A stretch of DNA of 64,000 nucleotides from Novosphingopyxis sp965218915 (GTDB lineage: Bacteria > Pseudomonadota > Alphaproteobacteria > Sphingomonadales > Sphingomonadaceae), in assembly GCF_965218915.1 (NCBI RefSeq), contig NZ_OZ244708.1:930001-994000 (forward strand), written 5' to 3'. Both the position numbers and the translations under genes were made by a program. Under the pieces are notes generated by a model. The model worked only from the letters and a program-made list of their open reading frames with translations, did not search any database and was not told the origin of the DNA. Shown here piece by piece: positions 51,964-60,824 of the stretch (its first letter is position 1; each line of letters opens with the position of its first letter).

Positions 51964-52832
51964 CAGCGAAGTCCATCCTGCCGAGAGCTAAGCCCCATGA
52001 AGCGGCGGATCTCGGCGGCGCCGCGATAGCCTTGCAGCACCGCGCCGTCGCTGGCCCGCACCATCACCGGCGTGCCGGAAAAGCCATGGGCCTCGGCGAA
52101 CGCCTCGTTGGCGTCCAGACCCTTGGGCGTGCAGCCCTTCTCGCGCTTCGGCGCGGTTCCGGCGTAGGCGCCGTGGAGCGCGGCCACCGGATCGGCGGCA
52201 CACAGCACGGCTTCCGACAGCGCCCGGCTTTCCAGTCCGAAGATCGAGATCGGACGTTCCTCGACATGGACGCCAGTTTTGGCGAGTTCGGCCGTCAGTT
52301 TTTGACAATAGCCGCACTTGAAATCGGAAAAGACGACGAGGCGCGGCCCGTCCAGATCGCCCCAGTGGATCGCGCCGTGCGCCGGGAGACTTTCGAGGCT
52401 CACCTTTTGCGACGCAGGCTTGGGAGACGTCTGCTCAGTAGGCTCGGCGCTCGGAGCGCTGCCCGCCAGCATGTCGGGGTTGATTTCCAGAAGCCGCGCG
52501 GCGGTCAGATCGCGGCGCGTCTCCATGTCGTAGAGGCGGCCGACCACCAGAAAGCGCGCGTGCCTGTCGACATAGAACAGGGTCTTGCCCGAGACCACTT
52601 CGCACAGGCCGCCGAACCCCTTGCAGGTCAGGCTGGAGACGGGGGTTTTGGGCAGGCGCAGCTTGATCGCGGCGGTGACGTCCCGGGCGAGTTCGCTGGC
52701 GCGCGCAGGCGCGGAGGTGACCGCCGCGACCGCCAGGCCGGTCGTGGCAATGCCGCTGGCGAGCGCCAGCGCAATGGCGGCGGCCCTGGTCTTGCCGCAA
52801 AGCCGGTGGTTTGAATATCGGGAAATAGTCAT
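51963..52832 (-). CDS. dsbC: DsbC-type thiol:disulfide isomerase
   Basis: The 289-residue product has an export signal (AAAIALALASGIATTGLAVAA), a DsbC dimerisation-like domain (TPVSSLTCKGFGGLCEVVSGKTLFYVDRHARFLVVGRLYDMETRRDLTA region), and a thioredoxin fold with LVVFSDFKCGYCQKL carrying the active CGYC. It should correct disulfides in the periplasm for Cys-rich TraN, TraU and TraH. A DsbC gene between traB and traV is a known feature of F-like operons in several plasmids. Confidence 0.92.
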   Translation of the reverse strand: MTISRYSNHRLCGKTRAAAIALALASGIATTGLAVAAVTSAPARASELARDVTAAIKLRLPKTPVSSLTCKGFGGLCEVVSGKTLFYVDRHARFLVVGRLYDMETRRDLTAARLLEINPDMLAGSAPSAEPTEQTSPKPASQKVSLESLPAHGAIHWGDLDGPRLVVFSDFKCGYCQKLTAELAKTGVHVEERPISIFGLESRALSEAVLCAADPVAALHGAYAGTAPKREKGCTPKGLDANEAFAEAHGFSGTPVMVRASDGAVLQGYRGAAEIRRFMGLSSRQDGLR

Positions 52833-52835
52833 TGT

Positions 52836-54167
52836 TTATTTGCTCCTTTTGCTGCGCACCTGGACGCCGTCGAGAAACACGATCTCGACTTCGATGCCGG
52901 TCGGCATTTCGACAACGGGTTGATATTGCTCGGCGCGTTCGATCAGATATTTGCTCACCGTGTCGGCGGCTTCCCCGGCACCCTGGCCGAGCCCGCCCGC
53001 GAGAATATCGCCGCCCGAGAGACCGGCGCGCTTGCCGTCCGCGCCGATCGAGCCTGTAAAAATGCTATTGGCATTGGCCGAGAAGCCGCGGCCGAACCCG
53101 CCGACGATGCCGGCGAGCAGCGCCTGGGAGACGAGGCTACCCTCGCGGCTGACGACGCGGCCGCGCACTCCCGACTTGCCGGCAAAGCTGATGAACCCCT
53201 TGACCTCGCTGACGGCATAGCGTCCGCCCGGCTGCGCGCAGGTCATGCGAGCCAGTTTGACATAGACCTTTTCCGAAGACAGATCGCCGCGCGCCGCGCC
53301 ATTGACGAGACAGCCGGTGATGTCGGTGGTGAGCAGCTTGCCGTGCCGCATCACCGAGCGCGCGGGGCCGGTGATGCGCAGCACCACCGGAAGCGGATCG
53401 GTCTGGCTGGCAACGCCCACCGAGGCGTCGACCCCGACGATGACCCGGGCCGGCGCGTAGCTGTTGGGCGGCAGATAGTCGGCACTGTCTTCGAGCAGCA
53501 GCGGCGGTATCGCCGATCCTGCCGCCGCCGGTGCCGCTTTCGCGTCCGAGGCTTTTGTAAAGCTGAGCAGGCTGACCTTGGGCTCGCCCGTATCGCCGCC
53601 CGGCCCTGGCGCCGCATCGGCAGGGGACTGGACCGCGCCGGGTCCATAGGTCCCGGCTTGCGGGCCATAAGACGGGGCAAGCGGGGCAGGGGGTTCGGCC
53701 GCGTTCGATGCGCTGCGTTGCAGCTCCGATTTAAGCGCGCCGTTTTCCGCCGAGATCGCATCGATCGCGGCCTGGCCGTCGCTGCGCATTTGCGCGTTTT
53801 CGACACGCAGCGCCTCGAGTTCCTGCTCGATCTCAGGCCGTGGCAATTGCGCGTCCTTCAGCGCCTTTTGCTCGCGCGACAGCGCATCGAGCCGATTGCC
53901 GTAGCTCGCCACGAACTCGCGCTGCGACAGGTCGCGGTTGACGAGGCCGCCGGTATCGATGGTGACCGGCGCGTCCGGGGAAGAGGGATCGGACGCATCG
54001 TCACCGCCCAGGATGAACCAGCCGCCGCCGATCAGCGCGAGACCGCCGATCCCGGCGAGCAGCATTTTCTGGCGCTGCGCGATCTGGCGGTTGAGCGAGC
54101 CGCGCGCGGTCTGGCGCTCGGGCGCAGCGCCCTCGGCGCTCGGCATGCCGGAAGGTTGAATAGCCAT
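52836..54167 (-). CDS. traB: TraB core/channel protein (VirB10-like)
   Basis: ATG 54167 shares its A with the traK stop (TGATG). The 443-residue product has one membrane segment (KMLLAGIGGLALIGGGWFIL), a coiled coil (IEQELEALRVENAQMRSDGQAAIDAISAENGALKSEL region) and a C-terminal TrbI/VirB10-like domain (PPNSYAPARVIVGVDASVG, DITGCLVNGAARGDLSSEKVYVKL). It spans the periplasm. Confidence 0.95.
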   Translation of the reverse strand: MAIQPSGMPSAEGAAPERQTARGSLNRQIAQRQKMLLAGIGGLALIGGGWFILGGDDASDPSSPDAPVTIDTGGLVNRDLSQREFVASYGNRLDALSREQKALKDAQLPRPEIEQELEALRVENAQMRSDGQAAIDAISAENGALKSELQRSASNAAEPPAPLAPSYGPQAGTYGPGAVQSPADAAPGPGGDTGEPKVSLLSFTKASDAKAAPAAAGSAIPPLLLEDSADYLPPNSYAPARVIVGVDASVGVASQTDPLPVVLRITGPARSVMRHGKLLTTDITGCLVNGAARGDLSSEKVYVKLARMTCAQPGGRYAVSEVKGFISFAGKSGVRGRVVSREGSLVSQALLAGIVGGFGRGFSANANSIFTGSIGADGKRAGLSGGDILAGGLGQGAGEAADTVSKYLIERAEQYQPVVEMPTGIEVEIVFLDGVQVRSKRSK

Positions 54168-54982
54168 CAGTCCAGCCCTCCGCGCTCGAATACGAGAAAT
54201 GCGCTGGCGGTCTGGCCCGGCGCGAGACTGTCGGCACCATAGGCAAAGGCGAGTGCGTCGACGGGTGGTTCGCGTTCCTCGCTCAGGATAAGCGTGGCTT
54301 TGCCGCGGTTGCGGATCGTAAAATGCTGTCCGGCAAGCGAACTGCCGATATATTCGGCGACCAGTTGGACCTCGAGGCCGTCGGTCTCCCGCGGCCGTCC
54401 GATCTCGTGGCGCGCGGTAAAACCGGGGAGCACTGCATCGCTCGCCATCGCCTCGATCAGCCGGATCGCGGCATCGTCGGGTCCGGTCTGGCGCTCCCAT
54501 TCCTGCGCTTCGCTCGATTTGAGCGCGGGATTGGAGATGAAGATCTGACTCGCCTCCTCACCTTTGGCGCGGCAGGCGAACTTGTAGACATAGCCGTGCG
54601 TGCTGGTGGCGAAGAAGGTGACGCTGTCCGACGCAAATAGCGGCGGGATGGATATATAGATGTCGCCGCGCACCGGCTCGTGCGTTACCGTGAAATCATT
54701 ATAGGGATAGGCGCTGGCGATCTTGGAGACATTGGCGAAGCCGTCGCCCATCAGCGATATTCGCGTCAGCTGTTCGCGCGAAAGCACACAGTCGATCCGG
54801 GCATTGTCGGCGGCCTCGACGAACTGGTCGGCGCGCGCCGGACCGGCGGTTAGCGCGAACGCAACGAGTGCAAGGCCGACGGGCTTCAGACCGCAGTCGA
54901 TGGACTTGGCGGCGCCCAGGCCAATGCTGGCAAGGCCGGTGCCGGCAAGCGCGGCAGCGCAGGTGGAAGTAAGCAGGCTCAT
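54167..54982 (-). CDS. traK: TraK secretin-like core protein
   Basis: ATG 54982 overlaps the traE stop as ATGA. The 271-residue product has a signal-like hydrophobic start ending in GPARADQ and continues with RISLMGDGFANVSKIA and GDIYISIPPLFASDSVTFFATSTHGYVYKF, matching TraK (VirB9-like). It forms the outer-membrane core with TraV and TraB. Confidence 0.93.
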   Translation of the reverse strand: MSLLTSTCAAALAGTGLASIGLGAAKSIDCGLKPVGLALVAFALTAGPARADQFVEAADNARIDCVLSREQLTRISLMGDGFANVSKIASAYPYNDFTVTHEPVRGDIYISIPPLFASDSVTFFATSTHGYVYKFACRAKGEEASQIFISNPALKSSEAQEWERQTGPDDAAIRLIEAMASDAVLPGFTARHEIGRPRETDGLEVQLVAEYIGSSLAGQHFTIRNRGKATLILSEEREPPVDALAFAYGADSLAPGQTASAFLVFERGGLD

Positions 54983-55545
54983 GTTCTGTCCTTCTGTTCG
55001 ATGGGCGCCTGCGCGAAGCCGGCGAGCGCGAGGCTGAGACCGCGCTGGGTCCAGCGAAAGGTGAAGCGGCGCTCCTCGCTCGCGATCACTTGGGCGCCGA
55101 CAAAGGTCTTGAGCGTGCCGCTGACTTCCGAGGTCAGCGCCTTGGGATCGACGCTCAGCGAATTGATCATGAAGGCCTGGGCGACGTCCGAGCCGCGCTG
55201 TTCCTCGACGATCTTGACGAGCTCGGCTTTCAGCGCGCCATGCGCCGCCGGATCGGCGAGTTGGAGGATTGCGCTCATCCAATAGTCGAGCGCCTGCGGC
55301 GAGCGGTTGAGCAGCATCAGCGCGGTATCGCGGGTGACGAGCTCGAGATAGCTCGCGGTGACCCCGGCGCTGGAGACCGTCATCCGCTGCGTGGCTATCG
55401 GGACCAGCACGACCTCGCGGTCGCGGGTGGCGGCAACACCGAACGAAACCAGGCTGGAAAGAGCGAGCAGTCCGGCGACGAGTGCGAGCCGGTTGCGCTG
55501 GCGCAGATGGCTTTGCGCGGTTTGATGGGCGATCTGTGCTTGCAT
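54979..55545 (-). CDS. traE: TraE (VirB8-like) core protein
   Basis: ATG 55545, with GAGGA upstream, gives a 188-residue product with an N-terminal membrane segment (LALVAGLLALSSLVSFGVAA) and a VirB8-like periplasmic domain (SYLELVTRDTALMLLNRSP, RRFTFRWTQRGLSLALAGF). TraE is an inner-membrane F-type pilus assembly protein. Confidence 0.93.
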   Translation of the reverse strand: MQAQIAHQTAQSHLRQRNRLALVAGLLALSSLVSFGVAATRDREVVLVPIATQRMTVSSAGVTASYLELVTRDTALMLLNRSPQALDYWMSAILQLADPAAHGALKAELVKIVEEQRGSDVAQAFMINSLSVDPKALTSEVSGTLKTFVGAQVIASEERRFTFRWTQRGLSLALAGFAQAPIEQKDRT

Positions 55546-55556
55546 GGATTTGGTCC

Positions 55557-55844
55557 TCAGCCGACCAGTAGACGGCAATAGGAGGGCGGCGTGGCCTTCA
55601 GCCCCAGAAAGGAGCCGGGCAGATACCAGTAGGCGGCATGGATCAGCTTCGAGCCCGCATTCCCTGACTTGGCCTTCCGCAAGGCGAACCAGGCGACAAA
55701 CGAGAGCGCGATGCCGATGAAGACATGCTGCGCGAGAATGCCCCAGGCGAACGGAACGAGAAGCCCTATGAACTCGTCGATCGTCCAGAAACCGATGAGC
55801 TCGGGATCGTCCAGACGCCTGGGAATGATATAGCTGCCGGTCAT
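55557..55844 (-). CDS. traL: TraL (VirB3-like) membrane protein
   Basis: The 95-residue product reads IIPRRLDDPELIGFWTIDEF at the N-terminus and has two hydrophobic segments (GLLVPFAWGILAQHVFIGIALSFVAWFAL), ending YWYLPGSFLGLKATPPSYCRLLVG. This is the TraL pattern. It is an inner-membrane pilus assembly protein. Confidence 0.93.
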   Translation of the reverse strand: MTGSYIIPRRLDDPELIGFWTIDEFIGLLVPFAWGILAQHVFIGIALSFVAWFALRKAKSGNAGSKLIHAAYWYLPGSFLGLKATPPSYCRLLVG

Positions 55845-55872
55845 GTGCCGCCCTCCTGCCGATGAGGTGCGA

Positions 55873-56184
55873 TTAGATGACCGCGGTCACGACGCTGGTG
55901 ACGATCGGCACGCCGGTGCCTACGCCAATGCCGACACCGACCGGGACCGCGACCTGGCCGAGCGAGAAGCGCCCCGAAGCGAGGCCGATAAGGCCGCCCG
56001 CGAGGCTGAGCACGGTGATGATCTTGCCGCCCGAACCTTCGAGGAAGTCGGTGAACTTGGCGAGCGCCGGATCGAACGTATTGTCGGCCCCGGCAAAGGC
56101 CGCACCCGCGCAGGCCAGCGCGACGCAGCCGGGAAGGATGTAGTCGGCGAGCGGGCGCCGCTTTTTGAGGGCATTGGTCTTCAT
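55873..56184 (-). CDS. traA: TraA propilin (F-type)
   Basis: ATG 56184 follows GGAGTGACC. The 103-residue product has a long leader (KTNALKKRRPLADYILPGCVALACAGAAFA, cleaved after AFA) and two hydrophobic segments (GGKIITVLSLAGGLIGLASG and QVAVPVGVGIGVGTGVPIVTSVV) separated by a short loop, as in F pilin. It is the first gene of the conjugation operon. Confidence 0.9.
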   Translation of the reverse strand: MKTNALKKRRPLADYILPGCVALACAGAAFAGADNTFDPALAKFTDFLEGSGGKIITVLSLAGGLIGLASGRFSLGQVAVPVGVGIGVGTGVPIVTSVVTAVI

Positions 56185-56546
56185 GAAGGTCACTCCAGTG
56201 AAAGCATGCAGCGATATCGTTCGCTGTATGTTCTGAATGACCCAAAGGCTGGCCTGTAGGAAAACAGGAAATGCCGAGAGACCGATCGGCCAAGCAAAAA
56301 ATGCCCATCGAGCGGTTTGAGGGCGAAAATTGCGTTGGCGATGACGCACGGTGCGCCGGTCGTGCAGGACTGCGCGCGAAGGCTACCGGCAATCGCGCGG
56401 GCCGAGCCGGAATTTGCGCGAATCATGGCGTGATGCGATTCGCGGTTTCCTATATGTTCCTTTTATGTTCTTTTCGTTTTCCTACAGCCATCGGCGCGGC
56501 GTACCTCGTGAGTCGTGGTTCGAATGGCAAGGAAAGGAACAAGGCC
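56185..56546. promoter_or_regulatory. Divergent tra control region with LexA-type box
   Basis: No gene was found between traA (minus) and the regulator at 56547 (plus), so both promoters should be here. GTTC-CTTTTAT-GTTC at 56456-56470 matches the alphaproteobacterial LexA consensus GTTC-N7-GTTC. It lies about 80 bases before the regulator gene. Confidence 0.5.
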
Positions 56547-57038
56547 ATGATGGATATAACGCTCTATGATGAGGTGCTGGTTCGCGCCGACCTCGCGGAA
56601 TTGCTCGTCGCCGCGGTCGAACGGAGCGGGCGCGCCCGCTGCGACATCGCGCGCGACGCCGCCATTCACAAGGACGCGCTCCGGCGCATACTGACAGGGA
56701 CGCGCTCGGCCAGCATCGGCGAAGCGCTGCGGCTCATGGCCGCTTGCGGTGTAGCGCCCAGCGCGCATCTGCTGCTGTTTCTGGTGGCCGGCGCCGACCG
56801 CTCGTCGCGCTGGCTCCAGTCCGACCTGGCGCTGTTTTTCGAGGAGCTGGTGTGTGAACTGCCGTCGGCGCTCGAACGTGTCCTGGGAAACCAGATCCAC
56901 GATGTGAAACCGCGCTGGGCGAAGGGCACCGCGCAACGGGTCGCTCGGCTGCTATCGGATCATATCGAAGAGCTTGAACGCAAGGATGCGCTGCTAGTTG
57001 ACATTTACGCTGGATCGCATGGAGGCGTTCATGCCTGA
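56547..57038 (+). CDS. Putative transcriptional regulator, divergent from traA
   Basis: ATG 56547 (or 56550) follows AAGGAACAAGG. The 163-residue product has an XRE-like helix-turn-helix (ARCDIARDAAIHKDALRRILTGTRSASIGEALRLMAACGV, about residues 30-72) and a longer C-terminal region with no recognised motif. Its position divergent from the tra operon and coupled to an AlpA-type gene suggests control of conjugation. A LexA-type box lies upstream. Confidence 0.72.
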   Translation: MMDITLYDEVLVRADLAELLVAAVERSGRARCDIARDAAIHKDALRRILTGTRSASIGEALRLMAACGVAPSAHLLLFLVAGADRSSRWLQSDLALFFEELVCELPSALERVLGNQIHDVKPRWAKGTAQRVARLLSDHIEELERKDALLVDIYAGSHGGVHA

Positions 57039-57264
57039 GCAGAACGAAGTAACGAACGAAGGCGAACCGCGCCGCGTCGCCCGGCTGATCCGGCTCAAGG
57101 AGGTTCAGCATCGCGTCGGGCTTGGCCGATCCACAATCTATCGCTGGATGAGCGAGGGGAAGTTTCCGAAGCCGGTGCAGATTGGTGGCTATATTGTGGC
57201 TTGGCCAGAAGAAGTTATTGACGAATGGGTAAATCGCCTCGCAGAAGTTCGGCGACTCGGTTGA
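57031..57264 (+). CDS. AlpA-family DNA-binding protein
   Basis: ATG 57031 follows GGAGG and lies within the end of the previous gene. The 77-residue product has the AlpA/MerR-like helix-turn-helix LIRLKEVQHRVGLGRSTIYRWMSEGKFPKPVQIGGYIVAWPEEVIDEWV. Proteins of this family control integrase or transfer genes in mobile elements. Here it may act on the tra operon. Confidence 0.9.
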   Translation: MPEQNEVTNEGEPRRVARLIRLKEVQHRVGLGRSTIYRWMSEGKFPKPVQIGGYIVAWPEEVIDEWVNRLAEVRRLG

Positions 57265-57408
57265 GTTTCGAGAAACGACTGGGGCAATAGTCATTCGTCT
57301 CTGACATTAGCGTTACTTTGGCAAATTTGAACTTTTGAGGCTTCCCGGAGCGATGTTTCGCTGATTCATAGGGAGTGAGCTTTGATGGAGACTGGTTATG
57401 GCAGAGAA

Positions 57409-57780
57409 TTGACGGTGCAATCTCGAGGTTTGGCTGAAGCCGTTTGTGTTGGCGCTTCAGCACGAGACGCGTTCTAGGATGTGTCCGGCTTAGATCGCTG
57501 GTTTGATAAGCCTTGGCGATCGCAAGAGCGTGCAGCCTACGGCGGCACGCACCTCGGAAGCGAGCTGTGACCAACTAGACATTTCGTAGCGAGGGACCTA
57601 TGGGGTGAAGGTGCGATGGAAGCAGCTTTGCTTGCCAAAGCGGACCGCATGATAGGTGTAAGGATGCCTGGCGGATTATCGATGATTCGGCCTAGCCGAA
57701 GAAGGGAAAGCATTCGGTCGGCGTCGCCCCGCAATATGCCACGGTGCTGAGCAAGAATGCCAACTGCCAGATGCTGGTAT
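57409..57780 (+). pseudogene. IS701-like transposase remnant
   Basis: A broken plus-strand frame encodes WLKPFVLALQHETRSRMCP, then IAGLISLGDRKSVQPTAAR, then WRIIDDSA, and HSVGVAPQYATVLSKNANCQ. These match the N-terminal part of IS701-type DDE transposases. In-frame stops and a frameshift interrupt it, and it is cut off by the IS21 remnant. The bases between 57265 and 57408 hold no gene. Confidence 0.7.
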
Positions 57781-58204
57781 GGACGACCGTCACCCGCATC
57801 GGCTTACCGGCGATCTCCACGTCTTCGTGGCTCCAGTCGAACTGGTAGGCCTCGCCCGGCCTGAACTTGAGCGGGATGAACGCTGCCACCCCCTCTCCAA
57901 GGTCCTTGCGCCAGGCTTCCGACCAGCGGACGGCGTAGCTCCGGACCGCATCATAGGAACCCTTGAAATCCTCCCGTCGCAGCAGATCGTGGATGCGTGT
58001 CATTCGCAGCTTGTCGCGCCGGGGTCGGGCCTCGTTCTTCGCCAGCTTTGTGTCGAGTTGCTCCTGATACGAACCGATCTGCGGCAACGGCTGCACCGCC
58101 CGCTGATTATCGGACGTGCCTTCGGGCGCTCGGACCGCCGTGCGGACGACCTTGCGCGACACATGCAAATCCCGCGCGATCGCCTTGATTGCCCTAAATT
58201 CCAG
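57781..58204 (-). pseudogene. IS21 IstA transposase remnant
   Basis: The minus strand encodes FRAIKAIARDLHVSRKVVRTAVRAPEG, LPQIGSYQEQLDTKLAKNEARPRRDKLRMTRIHDLLR and GEAYQFDWSHEDVEIAGKPMRV, matching the N-terminal half of IstA with its helix-turn-helix and first catalytic Asp (FDWS). The C-terminal half and istB are missing. From 58205 to 58372 only unassigned debris was seen. Confidence 0.78.
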
Positions 58205-58372
58205 CAGAATGGGCCTCCGGCATACTCGCGCCGAATGCGAACCGCTGTCTCAGCCAACTTCCCGATCTCGCCAACTGACAATCCAGTCGGCCTTTTAAAC
58301 CATCGAAATGAGGGGCCCCATCTAGACCCCGATCATCCCGCTAAACGGGTCTTTTGCGCATTCTTGAGGCGC

Positions 58373-59266
58373 TTAACGGGATATGCGAGTTATAAGTCGC
58401 TCTAGATGTCGCAGTGCCGGGTGAAGGCTGCCGCGATGGACGTACATCAGATAAAATCCGGCTAAAGGCTTGCTCCACTCTGGCAGCACACGCCTGAGTG
58501 ATCCTTCACTGAGAGACGCCGCGACGAAGTCGCGGGCAAGCAAAGCAACGCCTAAGCTATCGCGCGCGTATTGCCGTGCGGCAATTGCACTATCAACAAT
58601 TAAAGTAGGTTTACCCTTCACCTTAACGATTTTATCTCCACGGCCAAGCAACCAAGGCGTCATCGCCCCGGAGCGCGGCCTTCGGATCACAATCCGGTCG
58701 TTGGTAATATCTTGCGGGCGTACCGGTTTCGTTCGCTGGGTAAGATACGCGTCGGATGCGACCAGAACGAGCTGATCGCTTTTGCTCAAACCCCGTGCGA
58801 TCATGTCCTGTTCAAGCAGCTTGCCTCGGCGAATAGTCGCGTCATAGCGGCCAGCAACTGGGTCCGAAATTCTATCCTCGACCACGATCTCCAGACGAAA
58901 ATTAGGGTGAGCCTGACGGAAGTCGGCAAGAATTGGTAGAATGAGCAATTCCATGGCTACCGCAGACACGCTGATCCGTGCACTCCCGGGCGGAAGAACA
59001 CTTGCATTTGCCAACACGAGTTTGGATCTTGCGAGCTTTTCGAATGCAGGCTTGACCTCAAGAAGCAATTTCGTTCCTGCGTCGGTCAGTGCGACGCTGC
59101 GCGTCGTCCGTGAAAAGAGCCGGCTGCCAAGCCTCGCTTCTAATCTGCGAATTGACTGGCTTACCGCTGACGGCGTTACGCCAAGGCGAACAGCGGCCGA
59201 AGCAAACCGCTGCTCCTCTGCGACAGCGATGAATGTATTGAGTTCAAGAATTTCACCGGCGCGCAT
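58373..59266 (-). CDS. LysR-family transcriptional regulator
   Basis: The 297-residue product has the LysR winged helix (ELNTFIAVAEEQRFASAAVRLGVTPSAVSQSIRRLEARLGSRLFSRTTRSVALTDAG, residues 8-65) and a LysR substrate domain (about residues 90-295). The gene is intact and divergent from the metallo-beta-lactamase-fold gene at 59356, which it probably controls. Confidence 0.95.
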   Translation of the reverse strand: MRAGEILELNTFIAVAEEQRFASAAVRLGVTPSAVSQSIRRLEARLGSRLFSRTTRSVALTDAGTKLLLEVKPAFEKLARSKLVLANASVLPPGSARISVSAVAMELLILPILADFRQAHPNFRLEIVVEDRISDPVAGRYDATIRRGKLLEQDMIARGLSKSDQLVLVASDAYLTQRTKPVRPQDITNDRIVIRRPRSGAMTPWLLGRGDKIVKVKGKPTLIVDSAIAARQYARDSLGVALLARDFVAASLSEGSLRRVLPEWSKPLAGFYLMYVHRGSLHPALRHLERLITRISR

Positions 59267-59288
59267 TCATGACTCCCAGTCAGCATAG

Positions 59289-59313
59289 AGTTAAGTTTGA
59301 GCAGCTTTTAACT
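59289..59313. promoter_or_regulatory. LysR-type operator between divergent genes
   Basis: An inverted repeat AGTTAA-N13-TTAACT in the short gap between the divergent LysR and hydrolase genes fits a T-N11-A LysR box. Confidence 0.5.
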
Positions 59314-59355
59314 GACGAGTGAAGCCCTCACATTGGCCATCGAAAGGAGTGCCTG

Positions 59356-60241
59356 ATGAAAGACTTTCATATCTATTCTGTCGGTGATGCGCGCGTGGCC
59401 CGTGTTCAAGATTGTGAACTAGAAAACTTCAAACCGATCGACCTGCTACCTGAACTGAGCGAGGAGCAGAGGCAGCGACTGGAGCGAATGCCGGAAACTC
59501 TGACGCGCGATGGGCAGCATGTTCTGCTGAGCATTCACACTTGGGTCATATGGCTGGGCGGAAAGACGATCTTGATTGATACGGGTGCCGGCAACGACAA
59601 GCCACGTCCGTTCGCACCGTATTTTGACCGGATCAAAACACCATATCTCGAACGACTTCGAAGCGTCGGCGTATCACCGGAAGCGGTTGATTATGTCCTG
59701 CACACCCATCTGCATGTCGATCATGTCGGGTGGAATACGAGTCTGGTCGACGGAATTTGGAAGCCAACGTTTCCAAATGCTCGCCACATCTTCTCGGCTA
59801 AAGAATATGCCTATTTCACTGAGCCGGCCAACCACACCGATCGCAATCGCACCAGCTTTCAGACGGTTGCCGACAGTGTCACGCCGGTCATTGAAGCGGG
59901 TCTTGCCGATATGATCGTCATCAAGGGCACGGAAGCGATACCCGGCTTTACCTTCCACTCGACCCCCGGGGCATACGGTTGATCACGCTTCGATTGTCCT
60001 TGAGAGTCAAGGCGAGCAGGCGCTCTTCGCGGGCGATGTCCTGCATCATCCCCTGCAGGTCTACGAGCCCGATCTGCTCTCGGTATTCGATCCCAAGCGC
60101 TACCCCACCCTAACGTCTCGTCGTTGGGCACTCGACTTCGCCGCAGATCATAACGCGGCGATGTTTAGCTCCCATTTTTCGTCGACGTCTGTGGGGCGCG
60201 TTGTTCGAGAAGGTAGGGGTCATCTTTGGGAATTCATTTGA
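59356..60241 (+). pseudogene. Metallo-beta-lactamase-fold hydrolase, frameshifted
   Basis: The first 208 codons encode an MBL-fold protein with THLHVDHVG (H118, H120, D122, H123) and TILIDTGAGN. At the CCCCCGGGG tract near 59970 the frame ends in AYG and a stop. One base less would continue as HTVDHASIVLESQGEQALFAGDVLHHPLQVY and run to 60241 with the expected later metal-binding His and Asp. So the gene has a one-base insertion in a C run, or the read is wrong there. The substrate is not known; AHL lactonases and other hydrolases share the fold. Confidence 0.82.
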
Positions 60242-60824
60242 ACGCAATACTTGGTATCGGCTGGCACCGCAGCGAGGCCGCACTTTCGTGAAAATGCACC
60301 GGCCGCTTGACTACCGTCGAGCGTGCCGGTGTCATTGGTAGCCCCGTCGGCACCCGGGGACGGTAGGGTGGCAAATCAGTGCCATTGGTGCTGACGGCGG
60401 ACAGATCTAATCGCTCCGTTCTCGACGCTGCAGAATCGACAGCGTGAGATAATGATAGCGGATCTCGTGTCGGGTCCTCTCGCCGGGGAGGAATTCCGGT
60501 TTCACCAGACTGATCCGGATAACGGAGAGCGTATAATGAAAACGATAGGCGCTGATGCTGGCAAAAAACTGAAAGAAGCTCTCGCTAAGCAGAGCAGTTG
60601 AGACAGCAGTTTATAAGGTTCATGCCACTCGCTTAGGGCAAATCATTACGGTGAGACCGCAGGATGCGGCTTCCGATGTGAGATGAGAAACACAAATCCG
60701 TTTGCGCGTCTGGACGAGCCTTTTCGGCCCAAATCTGCCCACGTCATTTTTTCGTGGCGCGATGTTACTTCACGCTGTTAAATAGCGGACAGGGGAGGCG
60801 CCCTTTTTTCAAGGGCATGTTGAA
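60242..60824. promoter_or_regulatory. Leader region of the type I secretion genes
   Basis: No conserved gene was recognised in these 583 bases. A 21-codon frame at 60536-60601 (MKTIGADAGKKLKEALAKQSS) has GGAGAGC upstream and could be a small exported peptide or chance. A promoter for the downstream transporter is expected here but no boxes stand out. Confidence 0.35.

Noticed and set aside
58320..58372. Rho-independent terminator (CCCG-CTAAA-CGGG-TCTTTT)
   Set aside because: The stem is only four or five pairs, the T-run is broken, and it points away from the end of the LysR gene.
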